A stretch of 25,325 bases of DNA from DATARH01 sp035604035 (GTDB taxonomy: Bacteria; Pseudomonadota; Alphaproteobacteria; ATCC43930; CGMCC-115725). Position numbers and translations under genes: made by a program. The DNA lies in NCBI GenBank assembly GCA_035604035.1, contig DATNJF010000415.1, forward strand, positions 1 to 25,325, read 5' to 3'. The notes beneath the pieces are model-generated. The model saw only the letters and a program-made list of their open reading frames with translations, made no database searches and had not been told where the DNA came from. Positions 7,851 to 16,458 of the stretch are shown piece after piece (within the stretch, counting starts at the first letter, position 1; each line of letters starts with the position of its first letter).

Positions 7851-8338
7851 TTTTGCACGACAAAGGTTTGCTCGGCGAGCTTGCTTCCTTGATACCAGAC
7901 TTGGAACGTCCACATGCCGGGGATGATCTCCCAGTCGTTTCCCAAATTATAGCCCTCGAGCTTGGCCTCGCCGATGGTGGCGCTCGTGTCTTCTTCGAAC
8001 CGGGTACTCGATTTTCCGGTTGCGGGATTGGTCATAACTGCGGGAAAGATCGTCACCTCGCGAACTCTTACCGTTGCGTGCGAAGGTGTGCCCGCAACGA
8101 CATAGTGAATGCCGAAGCTAACGCCCTTTTGCGCAGGAATCGTACTCGTTTGCAGCGCGAAGCGTACATTGCCGACGACGTTCTTGGTGCCGGCGGCAGT
8201 CCCTGGCACGGCCTCACGGTTTAATACATCCCGCGTATAGATACCGTATTCGGTAACCTGGGCGCCGGTGACTTGCGGCGCCTGGGCATAGGCCGCCGAC
8301 GAAAACAACAACAACATGAACGCCAATGCCGCTTTCAT
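7847..8338 (-). CDS. DUF3859-like exported protein
   Basis: This is a 163-residue protein. It has a signal peptide (MKAALAFMLLLFSSAAYAQA, cleavage likely after AYA) and no lipobox, so it should be periplasmic. The mature part has VTEYGIYTRD near its N-terminus, an immunoglobulin-like beta pattern and the ending GMWTFQVWYQGSKLAEQTFVVQK, which I associate with DUF3859. The function is unknown. It is the first gene of the minus-strand operon and its stop overlaps the start of the hydratase gene. Its first codon abuts the divergent amidohydrolase region, so the promoter for this operon must lie in 8339-8423 or just inside the divergent gene. Confidence 0.7.
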   Translation of the reverse strand: MKAALAFMLLLFSSAAYAQAPQVTGAQVTEYGIYTRDVLNREAVPGTAAGTKNVVGNVRFALQTSTIPAQKGVSFGIHYVVAGTPSHATVRVREVTIFPAVMTNPATGKSSTRFEEDTSATIGEAKLEGYNLGNDWEIIPGMWTFQVWYQGSKLAEQTFVVQK

Positions 8339-8423
8339 GGACGATCCTGTTCAAGCCATCGATGCGCTACCATTCGCGCATTCGCATGATTTCGCGTCAA
8401 GCGCGGAGCATTGGAAGGCCGCG

Positions 8424-9356
8424 ATGAAAACCATCCACGGAACCTGGAACGACTCTCCCGGCGCGGTGACCTTGATCGATGCGCATCACCACTTGTGGGA
8501 CGCATCGATGAACAAGCATCCGAGCCTGCACGGCCCGCAGCGCCCGGACTCGTTCATCGGCGACAACAGTGCGATCCGGCGCGACTACCTGCCCGATGAT
8601 TATCGGCGCGATGCCGCCGGCCACAACGTGCTGACGACGGTGCACTGCGAGGCCGAGTGGGAGCGCGACGATCAGCTCGGCGAGACGCGCTGGGTGACCG
8701 CGATGCACGAGCGTCACGGCATCCCCGGGGCGATCGTCGCGCATGCTTGGTTCGATGCGCCCAACGCCGAGGAGATCATCGCCGCGCAGGCGGCGTTCCC
8801 GCTGGTGCGCGGGATTCGCTCGAAGCCGATTACGGCCGCAGCGCCCAACAACATGACCCCGGGTGCGCCGGGCACGATGCAGGACGACAAATGGCTGCGC
8901 GGCTTCGCGCTACTCGATAAATACAAGCTGTCCTGGGATTTGCGGGTGCCGTTCTGGCACCTCGAGGAAGCGGCCGCGGTGGCACGCGCCTTTCCCGCGA
9001 CGCCGATTATCCTCAACCACACCGGCTTCCCGTGGGACCGCAGCGAGGAAGGGCTCGCCGCTTGGCGATGCGGGATGGAAGTGCTGGCGCGCGAGCCCAA
9101 TGTCTGGATCAAGGTCTCCGAGTTCGGGTTGAAGGACCGCGCCTGGATTTACGAGGAGAACCGCCGCATCGTGCTCGAGGCGATCGCGATCTTCGGCATC
9201 GAACGCTCGGTGTTTGCCACCAACTTCCCGGTGGCCAGCCTGCGCATCGGCTACGGGGCGCTGGTCGAGGCGATGAGCCGGCTGCTGGCGGATCGTTCGG
9301 CAGAGGATCGCGACCGGTTTTTCTGGAAGAACGCGGCGGCGTTCTATCGCTTATAG
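8424..9356 (+). CDS. Amidohydrolase family protein (COG3618-like, lactonase type)
   Basis: This 310-residue TIM-barrel metal hydrolase has LIDAHHHLWD near the N-terminus (metal-binding HxH), HCEAEW, LRVPFWHLEE, LNHTGFPWDRS and FATNFPVAS. These match the group that contains 4-sulfomuconolactone hydrolase and sugar lactonases. I chose the ATG at 8424 because GGAAGG lies 5 bases upstream and it puts the metal motif near the start. In-frame ATGs at 8316 and 8337 would overlap the divergent DUF3859 gene and add 36 or 29 residues unlike the family. It probably opens a lactone or hydrolyses a ring compound feeding the neighbouring CoA pathway; this role is inference. Confidence 0.85.
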   Translation: MKTIHGTWNDSPGAVTLIDAHHHLWDASMNKHPSLHGPQRPDSFIGDNSAIRRDYLPDDYRRDAAGHNVLTTVHCEAEWERDDQLGETRWVTAMHERHGIPGAIVAHAWFDAPNAEEIIAAQAAFPLVRGIRSKPITAAAPNNMTPGAPGTMQDDKWLRGFALLDKYKLSWDLRVPFWHLEEAAAVARAFPATPIILNHTGFPWDRSEEGLAAWRCGMEVLAREPNVWIKVSEFGLKDRAWIYEENRRIVLEAIAIFGIERSVFATNFPVASLRIGYGALVEAMSRLLADRSAEDRDRFFWKNAAAFYRL

Positions 9357-9375
9357 CGATTGATCACGAATCGCT
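9355..9375 (+). terminator. Stem-loop at stop of amidohydrolase gene
   Basis: A perfect 7-bp inverted repeat (AGCGATT/AATCGCT, 7-base loop) overlaps the TAG stop codon. There is no T-run after it, so it could be a weak terminator or an mRNA 3' end stabiliser. The rest of 9376-9535 shows nothing else I can support except the ribosome-binding site of the next gene. Confidence 0.25.
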
Positions 9376-9535
9376 GCGACGCGGTGCCGGTCACAAGCAA
9401 TGGCGCTACCGACGGCGCCCAGCGTCAAGATACTGTAATCAAAACCGGTTTCGCGGCGGTTTGCCAGAGCCCAACTTGCGCGCGGATCAGCCCCTATAGA
9501 TTGGGACGGTTCTTCGCCCTCGAGAAAGGCGCGCG

Positions 9536-11167
9536 TTGGCATCCCCGCGGGTGGTCGTTGTCGACAACAGCGCCACCAATTTGAAAATTCTTGCCCGGCT
9601 GGCGTCGATGCTCGGCGACACGGCGTTTGTCCAGACCTTCGCCGACCCCGCAGCGGCGCTGGCCGCTTGTGCCCGGGAGAGGCCCGATTTGGTCGTCGTC
9701 GCCGGAGAGATGACGCAGCTCGATGGCGCCGCATTTATCGCTCGACTGCATAGCGACCCGGGTTGCGCGGAGGTGCCGGCGATCGTCGTCGCCGCGTTCG
9801 AGGAACGCGATTGCATCGATCGGGCGCTCGCGGCGGGCGCCGCGGATCATCTGCTGAGCCCGGTCGACCATCGCGAATTCCGTACGCGGGTAGGCAATCT
9901 ATTGCGGTTGCGCGACTACGAGCAGGTGAAGCGGCGACCGGCGATCGCGTCGCTCGAAGCAGTACCGACGCAGCCGCCGCCCGCGCCTAGGCAGACCGGG
10001 AATTTCGGCCGCGAGCATGAGCGGCTTCTTCGGGTCATCGACGCGGTGCCGGCCCTGGTTTGCGCGACCGACCGCGACGGGCGCTACATTTTTTGCAACC
10101 AGCGCTTCGCCGCGTTTGTCGGGATGCGCACCAGCCGGCTGATCGGGCGGCAGCCGCTGGAAGCGCATGACGACCAGTTGGCGTGCAGCCTCAACGACCT
10201 CGATCACCGGATGCTCGGCGGCGACGACGTGCCGACCTCGTTCGAGGAACGGATCGTCGACCGCGAGGGCAAGCGCTGCGATCTCTTGACCACCAAGGCC
10301 GTCTATCGCGGCACTGACGGCGACGATGCGATGGTCGTCACCGTCTCGATCGACATCACCGCGCGCAAACACGCCGAGCTCGACCTGGTCGCGGTCAAGG
10401 AGCAGGCCGAGATCGCCAATCGCAGCAAGACTGAATTCCTCGCCAATATGAGTCACGAGTTGCGCACGCCATTGAACGCGATCATCGGGTTCTCACAGGT
10501 TATGGCCGGCGAAATGCTAGGGCCGATCGCGACGCAGCGCTATGTCGGCTACGCGCGCGACATCCTAGGCAGCGCCGAGCATCTGCTGGGCATCATCAAC
10601 GACATCCTCGACGTCTCGAGGCTGGAGACCGGCAAGCTCGAGCTCGTCGAAGAGTCGATCGAGCTGCCGAAAGCGGTCGCCGATCTGATCCATCTCGTCG
10701 AGAGCAAGGCGCGCGCTGCCGAGGTGCGCGTCGTTGTGCGCCGCGAGGGCGCGGTGCCGCGGCTGCGCGGCGACCTGCGCAAGGTGAAGCAGATCGTCCT
10801 CAACCTCTTGACCAATGCGATCAAGTTCAGCCGTCCGGGCGGTGAGGTCGACATCGTGCTGAAGAGCGATGGCGGTGGCGTGACGGTCGCCGTGACCGAT
10901 CGCGGCATCGGCATGGATTCGCATGAGGTCGAGCTGGCGATGGCCCATTTCGGCCGAGTGACCGGCCCTTGGATCCGCCAGCACACCGGCACCGGGCTCG
11001 GGCTGCCCTTGGCAATCGGGCTTACCGAGTTGCACGGCGGCACGCTGACCATCCAGAGCCTCAAAGGCGTCGGCACGACCGCGACGGTCGCCTTCCCGGC
11101 CTCGCGTTCCGAACGGACCGAGGGCGCCGCGGCTGAAACCACCCTCGGCGGGGTAGCCCGGCAATGA
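9536..11167 (+). CDS. Sensor histidine kinase with degenerate receiver, PAS, HisKA and HATPase domains
   Basis: This is a 543-residue, probably soluble protein. Residues 5-125 have a receiver fold (VVVVDNSATNLKIL), but the phospho-acceptor Asp is A56, the switch Thr/Ser is A86 and the conserved Lys is S108. It should therefore bind a partner and not accept phosphate. A PAS domain follows (about 160-278), then HisKA with FLANMSHELRTPLNAI (phospho-acceptor H307) and HATPase with N427, DRGIGM (455-460) and GTGLGL (485-490). The kinase core resembles the alphaproteobacterial PleC/DivJ group. The start is TTG with GAAAGG 6 bases upstream. Its stop overlaps the ATG of the next sensor gene, so the two are coupled. 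Confidence 0.9.
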   Translation: MASPRVVVVDNSATNLKILARLASMLGDTAFVQTFADPAAALAACARERPDLVVVAGEMTQLDGAAFIARLHSDPGCAEVPAIVVAAFEERDCIDRALAAGAADHLLSPVDHREFRTRVGNLLRLRDYEQVKRRPAIASLEAVPTQPPPAPRQTGNFGREHERLLRVIDAVPALVCATDRDGRYIFCNQRFAAFVGMRTSRLIGRQPLEAHDDQLACSLNDLDHRMLGGDDVPTSFEERIVDREGKRCDLLTTKAVYRGTDGDDAMVVTVSIDITARKHAELDLVAVKEQAEIANRSKTEFLANMSHELRTPLNAIIGFSQVMAGEMLGPIATQRYVGYARDILGSAEHLLGIINDILDVSRLETGKLELVEESIELPKAVADLIHLVESKARAAEVRVVVRREGAVPRLRGDLRKVKQIVLNLLTNAIKFSRPGGEVDIVLKSDGGGVTVAVTDRGIGMDSHEVELAMAHFGRVTGPWIRQHTGTGLGLPLAIGLTELHGGTLTIQSLKGVGTTATVAFPASRSERTEGAAAETTLGGVARQ

Positions 11168-13578
11168 AAACGTTGCGTGCGCCAGGAGCGGCGATGACGC
11201 GAACAGGCGGCACGACGCCGGAACCGGCTCCTGCTGCGCCCCAATCCGGCAACGCGATCGTGAACTGGCCACCGCGCTATGCTATCGCCGCGCTCGGCGT
11301 TGCCGCGATCCTGCCGCCGCTGGCATTCATCATTCGGCCCGGCGATCTCGGGCAGATCGGTGGCGTGCCGGTCGCGATCTCGCTGACCGCATTGCTGATC
11401 CTCGCTCCGGCGCTGGTTGCGCTGGTGGTGGCGGTGCTTGGGCTCGAGCGGCTGCGCGACAATTGCCGCGACCGCGGCGATGGCGAGCATGCGCAAGCGG
11501 GGCTGCGCGTCATCATCGCCGCGCTCGCAATTGGCTATGGCCTGGCGATGGCGGTCCTGAGGCCGGATGACCCGACCGCCGGCGCGCTGATCGTTGCCGC
11601 GCTCGGGCTCGTGGGCGGCTGGCTATTGCTGCTGTCCACATTTGCCGATCCAAACGGTTCGCTCCCGCGGCAATACCTGGCGATGCTGTTCGATGCCGGG
11701 TTGATCTCGGCCTTCCTGCATTTCGGCGGCGGGCTGACCGCGCCGTGGGTGTTGATCTACCTACTAGCGACATTTCAAACGGGCTTGCGGCGCGGGATCG
11801 TGGCGCTGGCGGCATCGGCGGTGGCGAATCTCGCCGGCTTTGCCGTTGTCGTCGCGACCACGGTGTATTGGCGGGAACAACCGCTGCTCGCGGGCGGGCT
11901 GCTCGCAGCGCTGGCCGCGCTGCCGGCTTTTATTGGCCGCATGGTGCACGAGATCGCCGCGCTTCGCGCAGCCACCGCGTCGGCGCAGGCGGCGCGCACT
12001 CGTTTCATGATGGTGGTGAGCGAAGCGTTACGCGCGCCGCTCGATGCGATCGTCGGCCGTGGCGGCCTAGAGGCGCAGCAGCCGGAGTCCCCCGCCGGGG
12101 TGCCGTCGACACGCGCGTTGCTGTCGCAAGTCAGCAACATCCTCGATTTCACCGCGATCGAAACCGGCGCCTTCGTCCCGGAGACCGAGCCGTTCGATTT
12201 GCATCGCGTAATCCAAGATACGCTGGCCGACCGGCGGGTCGAGGCGGCGGCAAAAGGGTTGCGGCTGCGCTGCCATATCGACCCGCGGCTGCCTTACCGG
12301 CTGCGCGGCTGGCCGCAGCAGCTGGCTCAGATTGTCGATTACCTGACTGCCCGAGCGATCGAGGTGAGCGCCGCGGGTTGCGTGGGAGTGGCGATCGATG
12401 CGGTCGGCGGCGACGATCGGCGGGCGCAGGTCCGTTTGACCGTGCGCGACGAGGGTGAGCCCATCGAGGCCCCCGATGCCGAAACGTTGTTCGATCCATT
12501 CGCGGCGGGACCCGACGGACGCGCCCCCGGTGATCATGGAGCGTTTGGGCTTGCCGTGGTTCTGCGCCTGGTCGAGCTGATGGGCGGTGAAATTGCCAGC
12601 GGCGGCCTGCCGGGGGCAGGCGGCACGATTACGGTCATCGTGCCGCTTGCGCTCGACGAGCCACCGGTGGATGCCGTGATCGACCTCGAACGCTGCCTGG
12701 TGCTGATCGCCACCGAAGACAGCCAGTTCGCCAGCGAGATTGCCGAGCCGTTGAACGCGTGGAACGCCGACCCGCGCTGGATAGACAGCTTCGACAAGAC
12801 GCTGGGGTTTGTCGATCGCCGCGATGAGCGTGCTTGTAGTGTGCTGATCGTCGATGGCCGCCACCGCAAGCTCGCGGCCCTCAGTTTTGTGCATCGAGCG
12901 GTGACCGGCGATGCGCCGCCGTCCTTCGTCCTGTTCATCGCCGACCGCGCGCAGATCGGCGGGCTGGTCGAGCTTGCCGACGACGAGCTTGATGCGGTGC
13001 TGCCGGCGCCGCTCGACAACCAGCTCTTCGCCAATGCGCTGCATGCGCTGCCGCTGTGGCATGGTGCGCCGGCGCGGCCGGTGATCGTCCCGGCACAGCT
13101 GGAAGCGTTACCGCCGGAACCGCCGCCACTGTTCGACCCCACCGATGTCGAGGCGACAGCGCCGACGCCGCAGGTGACGCCAATCGCGACCCATCCGCGT
13201 TTCGCCGCGGAAGCGCCGATCGTCGATCCGCGCGCGGTCGCGGCGCTGCGCCGGCTCGGTGGTGGCGACGAATTCCTTGGCGAGGTGCTCGACAGCTTCC
13301 GCGCCGATGCCAGGGAGATCATGCAGCGTCTGGTCCGCGCCGCCGCCGCGGCGGATGGCTCCGGGTTCGCCCGCGGTGTGCTCGCACTGAGGAGTTGCGC
13401 CGCCAATCTCGGTGGGACGCGTCTGTGCGAGGTATTGCTGTCCCTCCGGGAGGTCGGCCCCGAGGAGCTGCGCGAACAGGGCAGCGTCCTGGTTCAGCGG
13501 CTCGGCGATGAGCTCGCCCGGCTCGACGCGGCGCTCGCCGAATTCGCCGCAGAACGCGAGGAGCGCGCCAATGGCTAG
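11164..13578 (+). CDS. Membrane hybrid sensor pseudokinase (RpfC-like layout, active residues lost)
   Basis: This is an 804-residue protein. About seven hydrophobic segments (39-258) are followed by a HisKA-like segment where SHELRTP has become SEALRAP (E287 replaces His). The HATPase-like region has R397 in place of the N-box Asn, and G1 reads DEGEP in place of DxGxG; a partial G2 remains (GAFGLAV). A receiver-like domain (510-625) keeps D564 in LIVDGR but lacks the usual Lys. A linker of about 50 residues, rich in Pro and Ala, leads to an Hpt-like helix bundle (685-795) where L740 replaces the phospho-His before ALRSCAANLGG. The domain order matches RpfC-type quorum sensors. It probably acts as a scaffold or ligand-sensing partner of the coupled kinase upstream; this is inference. 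Confidence 0.8.
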   Translation: MKTLRAPGAAMTRTGGTTPEPAPAAPQSGNAIVNWPPRYAIAALGVAAILPPLAFIIRPGDLGQIGGVPVAISLTALLILAPALVALVVAVLGLERLRDNCRDRGDGEHAQAGLRVIIAALAIGYGLAMAVLRPDDPTAGALIVAALGLVGGWLLLLSTFADPNGSLPRQYLAMLFDAGLISAFLHFGGGLTAPWVLIYLLATFQTGLRRGIVALAASAVANLAGFAVVVATTVYWREQPLLAGGLLAALAALPAFIGRMVHEIAALRAATASAQAARTRFMMVVSEALRAPLDAIVGRGGLEAQQPESPAGVPSTRALLSQVSNILDFTAIETGAFVPETEPFDLHRVIQDTLADRRVEAAAKGLRLRCHIDPRLPYRLRGWPQQLAQIVDYLTARAIEVSAAGCVGVAIDAVGGDDRRAQVRLTVRDEGEPIEAPDAETLFDPFAAGPDGRAPGDHGAFGLAVVLRLVELMGGEIASGGLPGAGGTITVIVPLALDEPPVDAVIDLERCLVLIATEDSQFASEIAEPLNAWNADPRWIDSFDKTLGFVDRRDERACSVLIVDGRHRKLAALSFVHRAVTGDAPPSFVLFIADRAQIGGLVELADDELDAVLPAPLDNQLFANALHALPLWHGAPARPVIVPAQLEALPPEPPPLFDPTDVEATAPTPQVTPIATHPRFAAEAPIVDPRAVAALRRLGGGDEFLGEVLDSFRADAREIMQRLVRAAAAADGSGFARGVLALRSCAANLGGTRLCEVLLSLREVGPEELREQGSVLVQRLGDELARLDAALAEFAAEREERANG

Positions 13579-14159
13579 GCTTCGATCGCGTCGCGCAACG
13601 CCTGCCAACGCGCCAGCTTCTCGGGGAAACCCAGGCTGGCGTGGGCCGGACTGGTCGAGGGCAGATGCAAATAGACGAGGCCCGGCCGGCGCTTGAAATG
13701 CCGGTCGTAAAGGCGGCGGGCGCCGCCGCCGTTGAACGCGACCGTGGCAATGGTCGGGTTGGCGTCGAGCAGATCGTGCAGCGTATTCGGCACCTCGCGC
13801 CTGATCTCGGAGTCGAGGCTGGCGCGGCGCTCGGCCATGGCGCAGACATCCCACAGCGCGATGCGGCGCGCCATCACGAACGCGAGGCGGTCGGCATAGA
13901 TCGGAGCTGACCTTTCGCCGAAGAGGCCGAAGACGATCGGCCAGAACAAATTGCGCGGGTGGGCGTAATACTCGACCCGGCGCAGTGACTCCTCACTTGG
14001 CAAGGTTCCGAGAACGAGCACGCGTGGATTGGCGCCGAGGACCGGCGAGAAACTGCGTTTCGGCGGGGTTGCGGGGAGCGCGCTCAGTCGACGTAGCGCC
14101 CGAGGCGCACCGCGGTCTGGCCGCGCACCAGCCGGCGCGACGGCATGATCAGCACGCAA
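13575..14159 (-). CDS. DNA-deoxyinosine (hypoxanthine-DNA) glycosylase-like protein, UDG superfamily
   Basis: The recognisable domain is about 165 residues: SFSPVLGANPRVLVLGTLPS, YYAHPRNLFWPI, IALWDVC, VAFNGGGA and LPSTSPAHAS. This pattern fits family 6 uracil-DNA-glycosylase relatives that remove deaminated adenine (hypoxanthine) from DNA. The start is uncertain. The only in-frame ATG/GTG/TTG is a TTG at 14159, which overlaps the upstream hydrolase gene by 76 bases, has no ribosome-binding site and adds a non-conserved arginine-rich stretch. A CTG at 14087, overlapping the upstream stop as CTGA, would fit the family length better. Its stop and that of the convergent sensor gene share the palindrome CTAG. 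Confidence 0.75.
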   Translation of the reverse strand: MRADHAVAPAGARPDRGAPRALRRLSALPATPPKRSFSPVLGANPRVLVLGTLPSEESLRRVEYYAHPRNLFWPIVFGLFGERSAPIYADRLAFVMARRIALWDVCAMAERRASLDSEIRREVPNTLHDLLDANPTIATVAFNGGGARRLYDRHFKRRPGLVYLHLPSTSPAHASLGFPEKLARWQALRDAIEA

Positions 14160-15043
14160 TTGTCATACGGCGCGCGGACCTCCTGGTCCCCGTCATGGCC
14201 GATCAGGCTGCCCTTCTTCTCGAGGACCTCCAAGCCCATGAAGGGGCCGGCGAACTCGAAGCGGTCGCCGGTAATTGTCACCGCCTGGGTCACCTCGATG
14301 ACGCGCTGTTTCGGGGTCGCGGAAAAATCGGGCCCACCCAGCGCGGCGACATCGTCGCGTTCCACGGTTCCAAGCGCGATAAGGAAACGCAGCATCACGT
14401 CGGTCGCGACCTCGGCAGCGCGTTTCTCCCAGTGCTGGCCAGCCTCGATCAATAGCGCCGCTTTGGGCGAGGCGGGATCGCCAAAACCGCCATAGTCGCG
14501 CATCCGTGGCCCGGCGGCATGGCCGGCGTCGCACATGATCAGCTCCGGGATACCGACCCGGCGGGCGAGGTCGCGCGACTTCTGCAGCGGCCCCGCTAGC
14601 ATCAGTGGCGCCGTCGCGTACTGCATTGAATGGAGGTCGAGCAGGTAATCGGCGGCATCGACGATGGGCCGCAGCGCTCGGGCACGCTCGAGTTCCGACG
14701 AGCGCCGCGGCCCGTCGAGTGTCGCCGACGACCATAGCCGGTTGAAGTCCTCATCGACATAGCGCGAGGCGATCGGGTAGCGCGCATCGAACTCCGAGTA
14801 GGCGGCGACATTGTTGAAAGCGAGCGTCAGCGTGCCCCGTCGCGGCCGGATATTGGCGCGGAAGAGTTTGTCGATCGCGATGGCGCCGCAGATCTCGTTG
14901 CCGTGGGTTAGGCCCATCACCACGACATGCGGGCCGGGGAGGCTCGCGGCGAAGGTGGTGACGTACTCGATCCCGGTATTGCCGGCGCGATAGGCCGCGA
15001 TATCGGGCGGCGTCAGCTCGACATTGTATCTCAGATCGGACAC
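14084..15043 (-). CDS. Succinylglutamate desuccinylase/aspartoacylase family zinc hydrolase
   Basis: This is a 319-residue protein. The zinc site and catalytic residues of the M14-like aspartoacylase family are visible: THGNE (H47, E50), DEDFNR (97-102), LDLHSM (H138) and LLIEAGQHWE (E200). The C-terminal beta domain is present. The family removes succinyl or acetyl groups from amino acids. It lies 52 bases downstream of argE on the same strand, so it may act on another N-acyl amino acid in the same degradation or salvage step. It is not assigned to astE because no other ast genes are nearby. Confidence 0.85.
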   Translation of the reverse strand: MSDLRYNVELTPPDIAAYRAGNTGIEYVTTFAASLPGPHVVVMGLTHGNEICGAIAIDKLFRANIRPRRGTLTLAFNNVAAYSEFDARYPIASRYVDEDFNRLWSSATLDGPRRSSELERARALRPIVDAADYLLDLHSMQYATAPLMLAGPLQKSRDLARRVGIPELIMCDAGHAAGPRMRDYGGFGDPASPKAALLIEAGQHWEKRAAEVATDVMLRFLIALGTVERDDVAALGGPDFSATPKQRVIEVTQAVTITGDRFEFAGPFMGLEVLEKKGSLIGHDGDQEVRAPYDNCVLIMPSRRLVRGQTAVRLGRYVD

Positions 15044-15095
15044 GCGGCTTCCCTTGATGCGAGACCGCGATTATGGCCGCACGCCGCGGCTGTTG

Positions 15096-16262
15096 CTACC
15101 GTTGCGAGACGCGGTCGATGAGCCGTTTGAGGAAGCGCTCGCAGCGGGCGATCTGCTCGAGCTCGATATATTCGTCGGGCTTATGCGCCTGATCGATCGA
15201 GCCGGGGCCGCAGATGATGGTCGGGATACCGGCGGCCGAGAACAGACCGCCCTCGGTGCCGAAGGCGACCTTGGTCGTCCCGTTCTCGCCGGTCAGCGCA
15301 GCACAAAGCTGGGTCACCTCGGCGTCGACTGGGGTGCTGAGCCCCGGCGCTGCGGACAATTCCTCGATGACGATGTCGGTTTCCGGCCGCACCATACGCA
15401 TTTCAGGCAAGACGCTTCTCGTTGCGAAGTCGCGCAGCTCGGTGACAAGCCCGCCGACGTCGTCGCCCGGCAGCGGCCTGATCTCGAAATCGAACTCGCA
15501 ATCCTTGGGCACGATGTTGAGCGCGGTGCCGCCATGAATGACCCCGGTATGGATCGAGGAGTAGGGCGGGTCGAAATCCGGGTCGAACGGGCCTTGGTCG
15601 CGCTTGCGTCGCGCCATTGCTTTGATGTGGGCGATGATCTCCGCCGCCGCTTCGATGGCGTTGACCCCGTAATTGACCTGCGAGGAATGCGCCTCGTGGC
15701 CATGGACATGGCAGCGCAACGTGTGCTTGCCCTTGTGCCCGACGCCGACCTGCATCGATGTCGGCTCGCCGACGATGGCGAGGCGCGGGCGGTTCGGCCG
15801 GGTCGCCAGCACACCGATCAGCCGGCGCACGCCGATGCAGCCGACTTCCTCGTCATAGGAAAACGACAGGTGGATCGGCGTGCGCAGCTTGCGCCGCGCC
15901 AGCTCCGGCACCAAGGTCAGCACGACCGCGATGAAGCTCTTCATGTCGGAGCTGCCCCGGCCATAGAGACGGTCACCCTTGTCGAGGATGGTGAACGGGT
16001 CGCTGTGCCAATCCTGGTCGTCGATCGGCACCACGTCAGTGTGGCCGGACAGCATGATGCCACCCTGGTCCTGGGGCCCGATCGTGGCGTAGAGATTGGC
16101 CTTGTTGCCGTCCTCGGCGAAGACCAGCTCGCTGGCGACCTTATTGGCGTCGAGATAGTCGCGGACGAACTCGATGAGAGCCAAATTGGAGTTACGGCTG
16201 GTCGTGTCAAAGGCCACGAGCCGCGTCACCATTTCCTTGTAGCCGATCGCCGACGAGGCCAA
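15096..16262 (-). CDS. argE: Acetylornithine deacetylase
   Basis: This 388-residue M20 metallopeptidase-fold enzyme removes acetyl from N-acetylornithine in arginine synthesis. The metal ligands and catalytic residues are all present: SGHTDVVP (H74), YGRGSSDMKSF (D106), DEEVG (E138, E139), GEPTSM (E166), and DQAHKPDEY near the C-terminus (H360). GGTALNIVP marks the dimerisation domain. The start is TTG with AAGGGTG upstream. It is the first gene of a minus-strand unit with the aspartoacylase-family and DNA-glycosylase genes. It is divergent from the N-formylglutamate amidohydrolase across 196 bases, in which I see no clear promoter motif. Related M20 enzymes could act on other N-acyl amino acids. 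Confidence 0.88.
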   Translation of the reverse strand: MASSAIGYKEMVTRLVAFDTTSRNSNLALIEFVRDYLDANKVASELVFAEDGNKANLYATIGPQDQGGIMLSGHTDVVPIDDQDWHSDPFTILDKGDRLYGRGSSDMKSFIAVVLTLVPELARRKLRTPIHLSFSYDEEVGCIGVRRLIGVLATRPNRPRLAIVGEPTSMQVGVGHKGKHTLRCHVHGHEAHSSQVNYGVNAIEAAAEIIAHIKAMARRKRDQGPFDPDFDPPYSSIHTGVIHGGTALNIVPKDCEFDFEIRPLPGDDVGGLVTELRDFATRSVLPEMRMVRPETDIVIEELSAAPGLSTPVDAEVTQLCAALTGENGTTKVAFGTEGGLFSAAGIPTIICGPGSIDQAHKPDEYIELEQIARCERFLKRLIDRVSQR

Positions 16263-16458
16263 AAATTCACCCTTATGACGGAAATTTTACGCTCGCCACG
16301 ATAGGCTGTAACCACATCGCATGACCAGCGCCTTGCCGTTGAAATCTGTAGATTGCCGCCGCCTTCATTCCGCGATAACGGATGCCGCACGGGACGAGCC
16401 TCTTTCCTGCGCGGCGGCGTTGTGCGATGGAACAAAGTCGCAATCGACGAGCGCGTGA

